Source: Anisus vortex
Taxonomy: Eukaryota > Mollusca > Gastropoda > Planorbidae
Reading direction: 5' to 3'
Assembly (NCBI GenBank): GCA_949126835.1
Contig: OX421506.1
Location: 31,343,378-31,407,377, forward strand
DNA: 64,000 nucleotides
The notes under the pieces were generated by a model, which worked only from the letters and a program-made list of their open reading frames with translations, did no database searches and was not told where the DNA came from. The translations under genes were made by a program, and so were the position numbers. Of the stretch, positions 47,728 to 59,275 are shown one piece after another (position 1 is the first letter of the stretch; every line of letters begins with the position of its first letter).

Positions 47728-48760
47728 TTAGATCCTTTGATGTAATCATAAAGATCTTTATTTTAGTATAAATATATTATATCCTTTGATGTAATCATAA
47801 GGATCTTTATTTTGGTATAAATATATTATATCCTTTGATGTAATCGTAAAGATCTTTATTTTGGTATAAATATATTATATCCTTTGATGTAATCATAAAG
47901 ATCTTTATTTTGGTATAAATATATTATATCCTTTGATGTAATCATAAAGATCTTTATTTTGGTATAAATATATTATATCCTTTGATGTAATCATAAAGAT
48001 CTTTATTTTGGTATAAATATATTATATCCTTTGATGTAATCATAAAGATCTTTATTTTGGTATAAATATATTATGTCCTTTGATGTAATCATAAAGATCT
48101 TTATTTTGGTATAAATATATTATAGCCTTTGATGTAATCATAAAGATCTTTATTTTGGTATAAATATATTATACCCTTTGATGTAATCGTAAAGATCTTT
48201 ATTTTGGTATAAATATATTATATCCTTTGATGTAACCATAAAGATCTTTATTTTGGTATAAATATATTATATCCTTTGATGTAATCATAAAGATCTTTAT
48301 TTTGGTATGAATATATTATATCCTTTGAGGCTATCAAAAAGATCTTTGTTTTGGTATAAATATATTATATCCTTTGATGTAATCATAAAGATCTTTGTTT
48401 TGGTATAAATATATTATATCCTTTGATGTAATCATAAAGATCTTTATTTTTGATATAAATATATTATATCCTTTGATGTAATCATAAAGATCTTTATTTT
48501 GGTATACATATATTATATTCTTTGATGTAATCATAAAGATCTTTATTTTGGTATACATATATTATATCCTTTGATGTAATCATAAAGATCTTTATTTTGG
48601 TATACATATATTATATCCTTTGATGTAATCATAAAGATCTTTTTTTTGGTATACATATATTAAATCCTTTGATGTAATCATAAAGATCTTTATTTTGGTA
48701 TACATATATTATATCCTTTGATGTAATCATAAAGATCTTTATTTTGGTATACATATCTAG
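47728..48760. repeat. 49-bp minisatellite before exon 9
   Basis: About 21 units of tcctttgatgtaatcataaa / gatctttattttggtataaa / tatattata. Register is kept (aagatc at 47751, 47800, 47849). It ends about 80 bases before the acceptor at 48836. Confidence 0.95.
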
Positions 48761-48836
48761 TATCTAGACTATGTATGTTTCTCGTTGTTTTTGGTGGCAG
48801 CGGTGTATAAATAAACTTTATTACTATTGCTTTCAG

Positions 48837-48993
48837 AACAAGGAAGAATGGCGACCCAACGTCTGTATGCAGTGTTCCTGTGTTGATGGCGTCACCTACT
48901 GCCAGAGAGAGAAATGCAGCAACTCCCTGTGGTGCCCGCAGGGATACAAACTTATGCTCACGGACAAGGAATGCTGCCCTAAATGCATTGAAC
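48837..48993 (+). CDS. BMPER: BMPER exon 9: rest of VWC5
   Basis: The acceptor is tgctttcag and the donor is gaac|GTAACC; entry is phase 0 and exit phase 1. It encodes NKEEWRPNVCMQCSCVDG, then REKCSNSLWCPQG and KECCPKCIE. The cysteine spacing is a complete VWC tail. A 49-bp tandem array ends about 80 bases before the acceptor. Confidence 0.94.
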
Positions 48994-49560
48994 GTAACCG
49001 CATTAAAAAAATTATTTTGTTTTTAGTACGATAATTGGATGAAAGTTCGTCAGCTAGGAAATAGCCAGGACAGTTTCGAGCCATGAAAAGCATTATGCAG
49101 TCAATCTTCTCTAAGAAGGGGGGTGGGGAGTTTAGGAGATTCGATCTCTGACGAGGTCTCTAGCATAGCATACAATTACGGCTCTCGCATTGACATAAGC
49201 ATTAGTCCGCTTCCACCGTTAGAGTTCTCTGTTGAATGCATTAGTGGAATAGTGCCAGCCAGATTGACTCCCATTTGAAAGAAAAATGAAACAACCTCTT
49301 TTTGGTATAAATCATTTATATGCATTTTAGTTATGCATTAGCCTCACGGAGGTTTCGCTCTTTTCCCCCTACAAAAAGACAAAAATTAACAAACAGAAAT
49401 TAGCACTTTCCCAATATTTTGAAATCATTAAAATGTTGGCCATATGTATTTATAAACTTTTTAACTTTACGCTAAAGCATGGAAATTGTTTTTTTAATCA
49501 ATTTATATGATTGTATTTTTTACAAGCACATAAAATCTTTAATACCTGTATCTGTTTTAG
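48994..49560. other. Intron 9, nothing recognised
   Basis: Ordinary AT-rich intron sequence up to the pyrimidine-rich acceptor of the VWD exon. Confidence 0.5.
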
Positions 49561-50224
49561 ATGACGCAGTCTGCTCTGTGTTTGGAGATCCACACTATCG
49601 GACGTTTGACGGGCTCATGTACAGCTTCCAGGGAACCTGCAAATACATCCTCGCCCAGGACTGCGCCAACAAGGACTTTCTGATCAAGGTGAAGAACGCC
49701 GTGCGGTACTCCTCCGGGTTCGCCTGGACGCAGATGCTAGTCGTGTTCCTCTTCGGCCACCGCGTCTCCATGCTGCACAACTCCGTGGTGAAGGTGGACA
49801 GGGCCAGGGCCCGCCTCCCGTACTCCGCCCCTGGGAAGTTCTCCATCGCCCGGGAGGGCCTGCTGGTCAAGCTGAAGTCCAGCATTGGGCTTGAGGTCAC
49901 GTGGGATGGCGACAGCTTCCTGGAGGTGACCGTGGCCGCCAAGTACAAGCATCGGATGTGCGGGCTGTGTGGGAATTACAACGGTATCAAATCGGATGAC
50001 CTCATAGGCAAGGACGGGGCGATGTACATGAGCGGGCAACAGTCCGGGCACACCTGGAGGGTGGGTAGTAAAAGCGCCTGTCACATCGAGACCGATAAAG
50101 TGGCCAAGGCGCCCTGTGAGATGAACTCCACCGCTCGAGGAAGAGCCCAGCAAGCCTGCAAACTCTTTTACAGCCAGGCGTTCTCAAAATGCAGGTCTAA
50201 AGTTGCAGTCCATGTTTACGTCAG
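49561..50224 (+). CDS. BMPER: BMPER exon 10: VWD domain and start of C8
   Basis: The acceptor is tatctgttttag and the donor is gtcag|GTTAGT; entry is phase 1 and exit phase 2. One 664-base exon encodes a whole VWD domain: VCSVFGDPHYRTFDG at the start, GLEVTWDGDSFLEV in the middle and CGLCGNYNG near the end, followed by the C8 portion. In family members the acid-labile GD-PH bond is a known cleavage site and is intact here. By eye the exon is much richer in G+C, especially at third positions, than any other exon in the gene or the sequence around it. Confidence 0.96.
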
Positions 50225-50369
50225 GTTAGTTCTTCTTTCTAAGTTCACCATTGATAACATTCATATTGTGGGTATTATTTCAATACTTCTCTAAACAATT
50301 GCATGTTCTTATGTTGAAACAAGTCATACCCAGCCAAAAAATCTTCATATTATAATGTAAAAATTACAT

Positions 50370-50715
50370 TACGGATTACCTTCGCTCTTGTCTGGAGTTC
50401 TACACCCAGTCCCGCCCACTTCGTTCGGCTTCTGACGCGCTTACTCTGCGGATCCTTCGTGTGAGGCTAGTGTCCGCTGGCGAACGTTCATTTTCCTACG
50501 CAGGACCCTCCGCTTGGAATCATCTCCCACTACAGCTTCGCCAGAGCCCTAGCTATGACACCTTCAGGAGCCGGCTGAAGACTCACCGTTTTCGTCAGCA
50601 GAATTAGCGTATTACTACATATTTTGTTGCCTGTCTGTATTCTGTAACTGTCGTCTGCGCATAGAACTGTCACCAACGGGATATGCGCTATATAAGCACC
50701 GTTATTATTTATTTA
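50370..50715 (+). mobile_element. LINE 3' end, second family
   Basis: It encodes YLRSCLEFYTQSRPLR, then AGPSAWNHLPLQLRQS and FRSRLKTHRF, the C-terminal pattern of L2/CR1/jockey-like polyproteins, and ends in a ttattattt tail. Confidence 0.7.
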
Positions 50716-50889
50716 TTTAAAATGTTAAAAACTTATAATTTTAAAGTCATTTTTGATACCTATTAATTAAAGAATACATTTGACCAGAATATTTATAAAA
50801 CAATAAAAGAGAATCAAGGCTAGTTTCAAGTAAAAAATATTCACAACTGACAATAAATGTGACACCAATAGGGCGTTTGCAATCACGTG

Positions 50890-52370
50890 ACAAAAAGCAC
50901 GTGATTTTTGTTTACTTTGTGTAGTGATCACTGATCTCTAAAAATAATGGATTAGGCTCGGAAGTAACATTCTTGAGGAAATTGCCGCCATTTTGTTTCT
51001 ACTGTTACTGATCAATATATATAATTTCCGTGAGTTTGTTTGTTTATTTAGATGTTTGTTTCTCCTAAGCCGTTCGACTAATCGGGTTAAAAGCTAAATG
51101 TATAAATTGGAAACGTCCTCCAAAATAAAGTTATATTTTTTTAACAATATTGCTTAATTCGTTAATTTAAAAAAACAAAAAAACTTAGACCTATTACTAA
51201 TCACCGTATGTTAAGGTTATACTATGGGCGCAGTTTCCAAATGAAATGCTTTGAAATGCTTTCAAATTTAGTGTGTGTTCGGGACCGGGTTTTTCCGTAC
51301 TGCGAAAAATTGCTGTCTACTTTTTTTATTATTGACTTTTTTATTGTTTGGTATTTGTTTTCTTTTGATCGTATTTTTGTTAGTTTTATATTAATAAAAA
51401 GAAGTCAGAAGCGTGACAGCAACAATCCATTTGCATTATTGTGTAAAATGGCAGCAACATAGATTCCGTTCCGATCTATTTATAGATCAGTGGCACAGTA
51501 AGTTTTAGACACAATTTTGTTTATATCGGTAAGTGCAGTGGAAATTGTTAGTTTTTCCTTTCTTCTATAGATCAGTGCTTTTCTTCACTTTGCTCAAACC
51601 AATTTATTAAGAAGGCGCAATCCATTCTTTTTATAGATCAGTGGTAGTGATGTACAAGTACAATGGCCGCTGTATTAATAAAGTTTCAAATAGGCTCGAG
51701 TTTTTTAAAATGATGTTTTGTGTTTTAAGTCTTATTAAGATTAAAATATAAGCTGTATTTTGTATGTTTAATAAAAAAAAGGCTATTTTATTAGTATCAT
51801 AGACATAGATCGTAGACGATGTGAGCCTATTAGTGACTTGACTAGATAGCCTATTCACCAACACTATCACTTGTCATCGTAGCTGCCTTACTTAGCCATT
51901 AGCCCTTTAGCCTAGCCTACGAAACATTAAAAGTGTAGGCATATAAAGTGAAATTGAAAGTGTAAATAGGTCTAGCCGGCCCTAGCCTAATCACATTAAT
52001 CAATTAATTTACAGTACTACTATTTACCTCCTTATTTTTGAGTAGGATAGCCAATATTCATATGTGAATTTGGCATGATAAGAAACTTCACCATCTGCCA
52101 TATTTGTTCCTCAATAGTGGCTTCTATTTACAAATGATTCACTAAAAACTTAAGCTCCGCCCATTGCAAACGCTCTATAGTTAAATTCACTAAATCTAGA
52201 AACTTACAAATATAGTAGTAGGCCTTACTTATTCGTAAAGCACACATTTCTGAGTTAAAAAAAAACAACCACTCAATAATCCAAAAAGGACAATTTAGAT
52301 AAAAAAAAGCAACTTTATATTCCATTTCCAAGGACTAATTCATTTCAAATTTAAAGTCTCCCTTTTCCCA
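50890..52370. other. Intron 10, mostly unassigned
   Basis: A segment at 51370-51440 (gaagtcagaagcgtgacagc) also occurs at 26470-26500, so an old repeat is present. atagatcagtg recurs at 51484, 51569 and 51635. No exon seen. Confidence 0.45.
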
Positions 52371-52374
52371 TCGA

Positions 52375-52545
52375 ATAGGCGTCAGGGACATGGAATGGGT
52401 AGCCTGAACAATCCAAGAAGACCAACAACAATCTAAACATCATTTAAAACTAATTAAAAATGCAAGACTAAACGGAAACTACGGATACGCGGATAATTCA
52501 ATACTCTTCTGTATAGAAGCTGTATGTAACATAGTATAAGATACA
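52375..52545 (+). mobile_element. LINE 3' fragment
   Basis: It shows tggaatgggtagcctgaaca and atgcaagactaaac with the shared tail, just before exon 11. Confidence 0.6.
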
Positions 52546-52633
52546 AACACATTTATTCGTGTATGCCTTATGCAAAATCCGGGATAGTCATCAATAATTG
52601 TTTCAGTTGTATAGTTTTCTTGTCTAATTTCAG

Positions 52634-52765
52634 CTCCTGCATTACGGACATGTGCGACTGCCCCCAGGGCCATTCCTGTGCCTGTGAGGCCATCATGGCC
52701 TACATCAGCCAGTGCTCCAGGGCCGGGATCAACGTGAAAGTGTACAAGCCAAGCACTTGTCAGAG
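52634..52765 (+). CDS. BMPER: BMPER exon 11: C8 domain
   Basis: The acceptor is gtctaatttcag and the donor is cagag|GTAAGG; entry and exit are phase 2. It encodes SCITDMCDCPQGHSCACEA, closely matching the C8 region after VWD in vertebrate BMPER, and ends KPSTCQ. In vertebrates the TIL domain follows here. No matching exon was found in the remaining 11 kb, so the gene either ends differently or continues past the window. Confidence 0.93.
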
Positions 52766-53280
52766 GTAAGGTTGCCCCAACATTTTCTCTGCCCTGCTTT
52801 ACACGCCTTGTCTGGAATCGATGCATTCACAACAAGATACAATTTTTTGCTTATTGGAATTCTTCAGCTTTCAGTGAAGTCCTTGTCAAAATTTTAGTTT
52901 ATTTGACTATGAATATTTCTGTAAGATGAAAAGGTGCGTTCTATTGGAAGACTCTATATCAGTGCTGAGGAATTTAGATTAAAATACTGCAATGGATACA
53001 AAATTACCGGTATTACGTTTTTTTTTTTTTTTTGTATCTGAGCTCTTAAGGTTATCACTGGGTCATTGACATTAAATAAGGAATGTATAGTAGTAGTCGA
53101 GCATTGTGCTGTACTCACAATCCCTTGTCAGCAAAATTGATTATGTTTTAATAGGGGAAATTTTATTTACTATAAAAAAATACAGAAGTGTGAAGGTTTT
53201 GAGCTGTCTTTTCAAATCCTATCTAATAGACAAATGTATTCAAATGACCCCCTGAACTCTCTACCACCTTTTCATTTCAG

Positions 53281-53293
53281 TCTGGAATCGTGA
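53281..53293 (+). CDS. Possible terminal BMPER mini-exon giving an early stop
   Basis: A good acceptor (ttttcatttcag) ends at 53280. Joined in phase 2 to the previous exon, the sequence reads S-L-E-S-stop, which would give a protein without the TIL domain. The same bases in phase 0 read SGIVTCSCRR, resembling a VWC fragment, and are followed by a donor-like cag|GTAATA. This may be a chance acceptor or an exon relic. Confidence 0.2.
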
Positions 53294-53595
53294 CCTGCAG
53301 TTGCCGCAGGTAATAAATGACTGTACCATCATCACAGGGTGAGCCTGTTGTCTGGACCTGAAATCACTAGAGCTGCTCACCTTTAGAAGCAGCAGCACAC
53401 TTCCCGGAGTTAAAGAGTTGTAGGCCACTGGTCTGTCTGCATCAGGAGGTAGTTCATTTTGAAACATAACTGCAACGCTAGTCATCCCACTAACTCCAAC
53501 TGACCGGAAGCACACAGCTAACAGAGAGAGAGAGAGATAAAAAGAAAAACCGATATAAGCTAATTATAACCAATGATGTAATGCTGGGGGTCAGA

Positions 53596-53809
53596 GTTCA
53601 TCCGAATGTTAAGCAGCTTGCTAAATTTAAATACAACGCAGATGTTTCTTCATGGGTTTTTAGAAAGATTTTCTTGAGCTTAGAGCAAATGAAAGATTTG
53701 GAATTGTTCCGAAAATCACAAAAAGCTGACTCTTGTTGTATTTTAAATGATAATTATACTTTGAATATTTATAATACTATAATATGCTTCCATTATGTTC
53801 TTGGAAAAT
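53596..53809. repeat. 214-bp duplicated segment, copy 1
   Basis: From gttcatccgaatgttaagca to atgttcttggaaaat. The second copy lies 1545 bases downstream with about half a dozen substitutions. Confidence 0.9.
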
Positions 53810-54265
53810 TCCTTGTGATACGTTTTGGTCAAACAACAACAAAGGCTGAAACAACAAAGGATGAAGAAAATACGTAGGCCCTAATATGTTGATACTTTTC
53901 ACCATTAGATATTGCAATAAAGATAAATGACCAATAGAAAGTAAGTGAAACTGTTTAAAAGCTCGTGTTATATCTAGGCCAATGGAGATAAGTATTGAAC
54001 AAGAAGAGTTATTTCCTTTAAATTCCATGCATCCAGCGTTAATCTGCTAACATTAAAGCTAGATTTTTACATGTATTTCCGAATCGGAGTTGGCAACATT
54101 TTTTTAAATTTTTTAACATCAAAGATGTTTGTGTAATTAACCGGTATGAAAACGTCTGCAAGATTCAGGATTATTTCATTAATTCTTTCATGTTTTTGTG
54201 TGTTGAAAATACAAATTTCAAGTCAATCATTTTCGTTACTTCTGTCCACCCCTTTTTTTTTTACT

Positions 54266-54346
54266 TTAACCCTTACAGTCCCGGGCGCGTATATAGCGGA
54301 ACTAAAGGCAGCATAGATAGAAGTAGGTTGGTACGGGAAGGGTTAA
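54266..54346. mobile_element. 81-bp TTAA element, copy 3
   Basis: It has the same ends and length as the other two, with a few substitutions. It lies between two copies of a 214-bp duplication. Confidence 0.75.
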
Positions 54347-55140
54347 AAATAAAATTTTATTGTGAACTCGATCACTAGGCCTTTCATCAGGTTTTCAAAT
54401 GTTAAGCTTATAAATTTATGTTCATAATTGCTTTAAAGGCACTTACTTGAATGATAAAATAAAAAAAGAAAATTCAAAATTCAAAATTCAAGAAGAAAGC
54501 TTTTAGTGAGTTTAATTCTAGGACATATAAACATTTGTATAAACATTTGTATAAACATTTGTATAAACATTTGTATCGAGGGTGGCAAAATATTTATCAG
54601 TGGGCGGACCGAATAGATAACGCAGAAACAAAATGGCATTAAAATCATGATATTAACTTATATATTTGAAGACTTAATCCTTTTTGTTTGCTACGGTCTT
54701 TCCTAAAAAACATTTAGTCTCAATTCGTCAAGCGCCATTTGAGCATTCATTGTGACTTTATCAGGAGACTATTCTACATTCATATTTATGTATTTTTGAC
54801 TTTTACTTGACGTTTGTTACATCATATTTTTACCATTCATTTTGAGATATTGCAGGACGCTCTTCCATCCGTAATTTTTTTTTTTTGCTAAGTTTTTCAC
54901 ACTACATTTAAATACTATTTTATTTTTACTCTTGTCACGCGAGAAGTAACATTTATTCTGAGTTCTCGCGTGACATTGGAACATTTGTATTGGCTAACAT
55001 AAACGTGGGTTATTTTAAAAACTGCCACGCGACACTGAACATTTTTAGCTTGCACACTGTCACGTTCCACTTAAATGTTCATTTTGATTATAAAATAAAA
55101 CACGGTAAAGATTTTTTTTCTGAAATCGAAATCTCATATA
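54347..55140. other. Unassigned AT-rich sequence
   Basis: Apart from four units of acatttgtataa near 54530-54575, nothing was recognised. Confidence 0.45.
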
Positions 55141-55354
55141 GTTCATCCGAATGTTAAGCAGCTTGCTAAGTTTAAATACAACTCAGATGTTTTTTCATGT
55201 GTTCTTAGAAAGATTTTCTTGAACTTAGAGCAAATGAAAGTTTTGGAATTGTTCCGAAAATCACAAAAAGCTGACTCTTGTTGTATTTTAAATGATAATT
55301 ATACTTTGAATATTTATAATACTATAATATGCTTCCATTATGTTCTTGGAAAAT
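55141..55354. repeat. 214-bp duplicated segment, copy 2
   Basis: It has the same length and order as copy 1. The ends are not TG...CA, so an LTR is unlikely. Confidence 0.9.
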
Positions 55355-55439
55355 AGCTCAATAGACTGTCGGCATACAGTATAACCCATCCAATTGTTTC
55401 TTGCTCTAAGACTACGCTAAGAACGAGTTCTACCCAGCA

Positions 55440-55532
55440 GGCACACCACGTCGTATCGACGGGGAAACAGCTTGGAAACCACGAATGCTCGTGGTTTCCA
55501 CGTTGATTCCTCGTCGATACGACGTGGTTTGC
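55440..55532. repeat. Strong hairpin
   Basis: Arms of about 45 bases (accacgtcgtatcgacg and cgtcgatacgacgtggt, then ggaaaccacga and tcgtggtttcc) leave a loop of only a few bases (atgc). Confidence 0.8.
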
Positions 55533-56630
55533 CCGCTCGATATATACAACTAGTCCAAAATACATATAGTTTTGATCTTATGTTCTATTTTTGCATTGGT
55601 TTGTTGTTATCTCATATACGTGTATATTACAAACATGTAAATAAAACCTACAAAACTATAAAAATACAATCGAAATCTGTGATGAGTTGATAGTATAAAA
55701 CGAAATATGTTGTTTTTTCAAAGTTGTATATGCCAGTGTTGTTTTCTTCCATTGCCAGATTGGCTAGGAAAATTTGACACTTTTGTCTGTGTCTTGTTTA
55801 TTATGAAATATTTGGGATGTAACGGATTACTATATCAAATGTACTTTTTCAAATGTATTTTATTATTTGATATTTTGTTTTATTACAGGATAAATCGACA
55901 TTCCATTTTTTTATTTGTGAATAATTGAAGGCTAAATTAAACATCTCTGTTTGCTATTTTGGACATTTTTTTAAGGCTAGACAATCAGGATAAATTAATA
56001 GTTAGGCTGATAGATATGTAGGTATATGTAGGTACGTGGGTAGGTAGGTATGTAGGTAGGTTGGTTGGTAGGTTCAGAATATAGTTTTGTTTTACTAATC
56101 ATAGATAATTCCATCGAGGAGTAAGCTCACATTGTTAGATAAGGTCAGCATTAATACTCATGTTTCATAAAGCAAGATATGTAGAGATATGTAAAAATAG
56201 CAAACAAGGCTTTCAAGGGATTGTGTGTTCAGAACAATGTCCAAGTAATATATTATTGTTGTTGTTTTTTTAATTGGACAACATTTTTGATCTGGTATCT
56301 AATGAACTTAAAAAATTGCTTTAGCAACGCCCTCTTGCCACAACTCGACTACCCCCCCCCCCTACAGACACACTCCCACACACACAGAGCAATGTAAACA
56401 ATTAGCCACCCAATCTCATTATTCATTTTGAAGATTAAAAAAACACGCTTTATAGGCTACGACGTTTCCTTATAAATTTAAACTTAGTATTCCGTTACCT
56501 GATAACTGGGGACAATGCGTGGACAATGTTATCAATTCAAGAATAACATAGTGTATGTGAGTTGTGTTTATATTTTAAATTAGATATATATTTTACTTAT
56601 TTGTTATATTTGTTATTAAGAACATGTTAG
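55533..56630. other. Unassigned AT-rich sequence
   Basis: A small (gtag)n patch lies near 56020-56060 and a C run at 56346. No exon or known repeat seen. Confidence 0.45.
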
Positions 56631-56639
56631 ATGTTGTAA

Positions 56640-57110
56640 AGAGGCAGGATCATATATCCCCAGTTCCTAGGGATATCCACTGGCTCCCTGTGATGAAGAG
56701 AATAAATCTCTAAATTATGTCCATTACGTATGGGTGTATAAATGGCACTGCTCCTTCCTACCTTTCAAGAATTGATATCAAAAGCTCACGACATATCTAG
56801 GGAACTGCGCTCCCCATCACAATTTTTCCTCAAAACTCCAAGAGTCGCTGGACACAAAAAGAAGTACATTGAAGTGAGCTCATTTGAATCTGTGGCGCCT
56901 TCTTTATGGAACAGCTTGCCTCAGACACTGAGAGAATCTGAGATATAAAAGTCGTTTTAAAAAAGCTTAAAGACATTTTTCTTTGCCTAGTGGCTTTGTG
57001 CCTTACATACCAATACAACTGTCACTACAATTTATTCCAAGAGCGCTAAATTTAATAGCATGGATACAAGGGCTATAGGCCTATTATTATTTATTATTAT
57101 TATTACTTTT
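56640..57110 (+). mobile_element. LINE 3' end, L2/CR1-like, decayed
   Basis: Fragments in different frames read VVKRQDHISPVPRDIHWLPV, then APSYLS, PRVAGHKKKYIEVSSFE and VAPSLWNSLPQTLRESE, the classic end of such polyproteins, followed by a ttattattattat tail. Frameshifts and stops show it is dead. Confidence 0.8.
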
Positions 57111-57295
57111 CTTCTTCCATAATATTATATCCATCCATAATATATAATTGTAAGGAAAACATCCATATAATTATTTTGTAACATTATTTCTACGACAGTT
57201 TATAAAGTAGTCATCGAAATGTTAAAGTCAGAGTCATTTAGTATTTTTAATTTACTATTGTTTTAACTGGTGGTTTTGTTTTTAATTAAACACAT

Positions 57296-58620
57296 TTCAC
57301 CCTACCTCATATGTTGTGTAATATACAATGGTTATGTTTAATGTATGCTGACTGATTGGGTATACTAAGTGTGTATGATGATTGTCTATACTCATTGTGT
57401 ATAATGATTGTGTAAACGGTAGTGTAGGCTGATTTTGTATAATGATTGTATAAACGGTAGTGTAGGCTGATTGTGTATAATGATTTTGTAAACGGTAATG
57501 TATGCTGAATGGGTATAATGACTGTTGATAATGATTGCAGATCATGATTGTGTAAAACTGGTTGTGTAAGTTATACGGATTTTCTATACGGATTTTGTAT
57601 ACTGTATGTGTATGATTGTGTATAATGATTGTTTATAATGATTGTTTGTGTTTACTAAATATGATTAGTGATTGTGTATAATTTCTCTTTATACTAATTG
57701 TGTACATTAATTCAGTACACCGACAGTTTCAATGATTGAGTCAATAAACTATATGTACAGATGGTATATACTGATTGTTATATACTTTGTATTGTTACAA
57801 CCATTAATTCACCACGACACATATCAATCAAAAACGATATTTGTATGTAACATTGTCACATACGTGGATAAACAATTGATGTAAATATCTCTACAAATAT
57901 ATATTTATATAAAGACATTAAATGGCCTGAAAATTGTAAGATATATTTTATGTATATGTTTGTTTAATGTCTTGTTTTGTTTTAGATCAAACACATTTTT
58001 ATATAGATTTTTTCGCTGTACATGTTCCGTGTACTTGGTCTTCATTGGTGGGACATTTCAAAGTTAAACTCATTATAGGGTGTGCCTCATCTTATCATTA
58101 GTGGGGTGAGGTAGTTCCAGAGTCATAGCTATTCTGGTTACTGGTTTTATAGGGATATTCTCCCCCCCCCCCCCCATTCCTTCCACCACCCCCAATGGTT
58201 CAGAAAGTTCATCATTGGACTCTAGCCAGATCTGACCGCTTGTTACTTTTTTTTTTTTTTTTTTACATAATTTTGAGGGAAAATGTTTGAATAGGGCATT
58301 GTGCTGGCCTGACAATGCCATTCATGATGAGGATAATGGTTGTTTATATAACGTATAACGTTTCTTTCCATGATATTAAATAAATTTAGCATGTTCATTG
58401 CGCTCTTGGTATAAATTTTAATGGCAGATGTAGGAGGGGGTAACTAAAGCTCACACAAGTTCAAAGAAAGGCCTTTAAATTTTTATTAAAAAGACTCAAT
58501 TGTCTAACGATCCCTCGGTAATCTGAACCAAGCTGTTCCCGTTCATGCTCCATGAATACTAAAAAAAATGTGCACTGTTTCTTTATCACTAATAATGAAC
58601 AAGTATAGACTCTAAAGAAA
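57296..58620. other. Degenerate tgtataatgattg repeat, then unassigned
   Basis: A loose repeat of tgattgtgtataa covers 57330-57780. A C run lies at 58162-58174, and a weak SINE-like piece (gcattgtgctggcctgacaa) at 58295. No gene seen. Confidence 0.5.
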
Positions 58621-58626
58621 CAACTT

Positions 58627-58735
58627 ATTTTTTTTACATTTTATTTTGATTGTGTAGACAAAGGTAGACAACTCAAACAATTCTCGTCTATCCTAAGTCT
58701 TACAAAGTTATTTCCCCATTTATTAATATAAAGAA
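58627..58735. repeat. Dispersed ~100-bp repeat, three copies
   Basis: gtagacaaaggtagacaact and tctcgtctatcctaagtct recur at 61268-61380 and, weaker, 61585-61690. Family unknown. Confidence 0.7.
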
Positions 58736-59054
58736 TAAACTATTTAGAAGAAATGTTTGGCGTTTTTCTTTAAGGGGTGATTTGGTTTTTAAATATTTGT
58801 GGATATATAAGACACCATGGGGGGCATGTTGTTGTTTTAATAAGAAAAGTTGGGATATGTAGCTTCTAATGTTGTTGATTTTTATAACAAATTACTTGGT
58901 AATGTAAACATTTAGAAAGAATTATTTAATGAATTAACTCCTGTCGTACTGATGGTCTTGTTTCCTCATTATGTTGTGACTTGAATTTTAATTATTTGAT
59001 TTGAATCTCATTGGGTGTAAACACCATAACATGTTATCATTTTTATTTTCGCAT

Positions 59055-59275
59055 ACCTCAATGCGGTGGGCGTTGGTGTACTGAGGGTCCAAGGTTCAAA
59101 TCCATTGTAGCCAGGCAATTTATTTATTTTTTTTTTCACCGGGACTTGAGACTATTTTCCAAGGTGAACCCCCCACCTCTGTCAGGAAAATTTAAAAGCG
59201 GCTGGGAAAATGGGTTGTCCATGCAATCCTTTAGTATGTCAAGGTCACCAGTACTGTGGCACTGCACTTAACAGC
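59055..59275 (+). mobile_element. Diverged SINE
   Basis: Head ctgagggtccaaggttcaaa, then caccgggacttgag and the 3' part aatcctttagtatgtcaagg. Confidence 0.5.

Larger units (their letters stand above)
17562..52765 (+). other. BMPER: BMPER / crossveinless-2 gene, eleven exons seen, both ends missing
   Basis: Proteins of this family are secreted, bind BMP ligands and Chordin, and tune BMP signalling outside the cell. The joined exons (17562-17644, 22106-22256, 22986-23068, 36131-36221, 36407-36489, 37302-37401, 39205-39311, 40734-40874, 48837-48993, 49561-50224, 52634-52765) give about 597 codons without a stop. The order is five VWC modules, one VWD domain and C8, as in vertebrate BMPER (about 685 residues). 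Phases fit at every junction: VWC modules 1-4 are each split by a phase 0 intron, modules 1-4 are separated from one another by phase 1 introns, modules 4 and 5 share exon 8, and phase 2 introns follow VWD. The first exon seen needs one base from an upstream exon, so the signal peptide lies further 5'. The C-terminal TIL domain was not found. VWC1 carries an extra cysteine pair. Confidence 0.93.

Noticed and set aside
47728..48760. Regular 49-bp array as a possible CRISPR
   Set aside because: No unique spacers between identical repeats; it is a plain tandem array in an animal intron.
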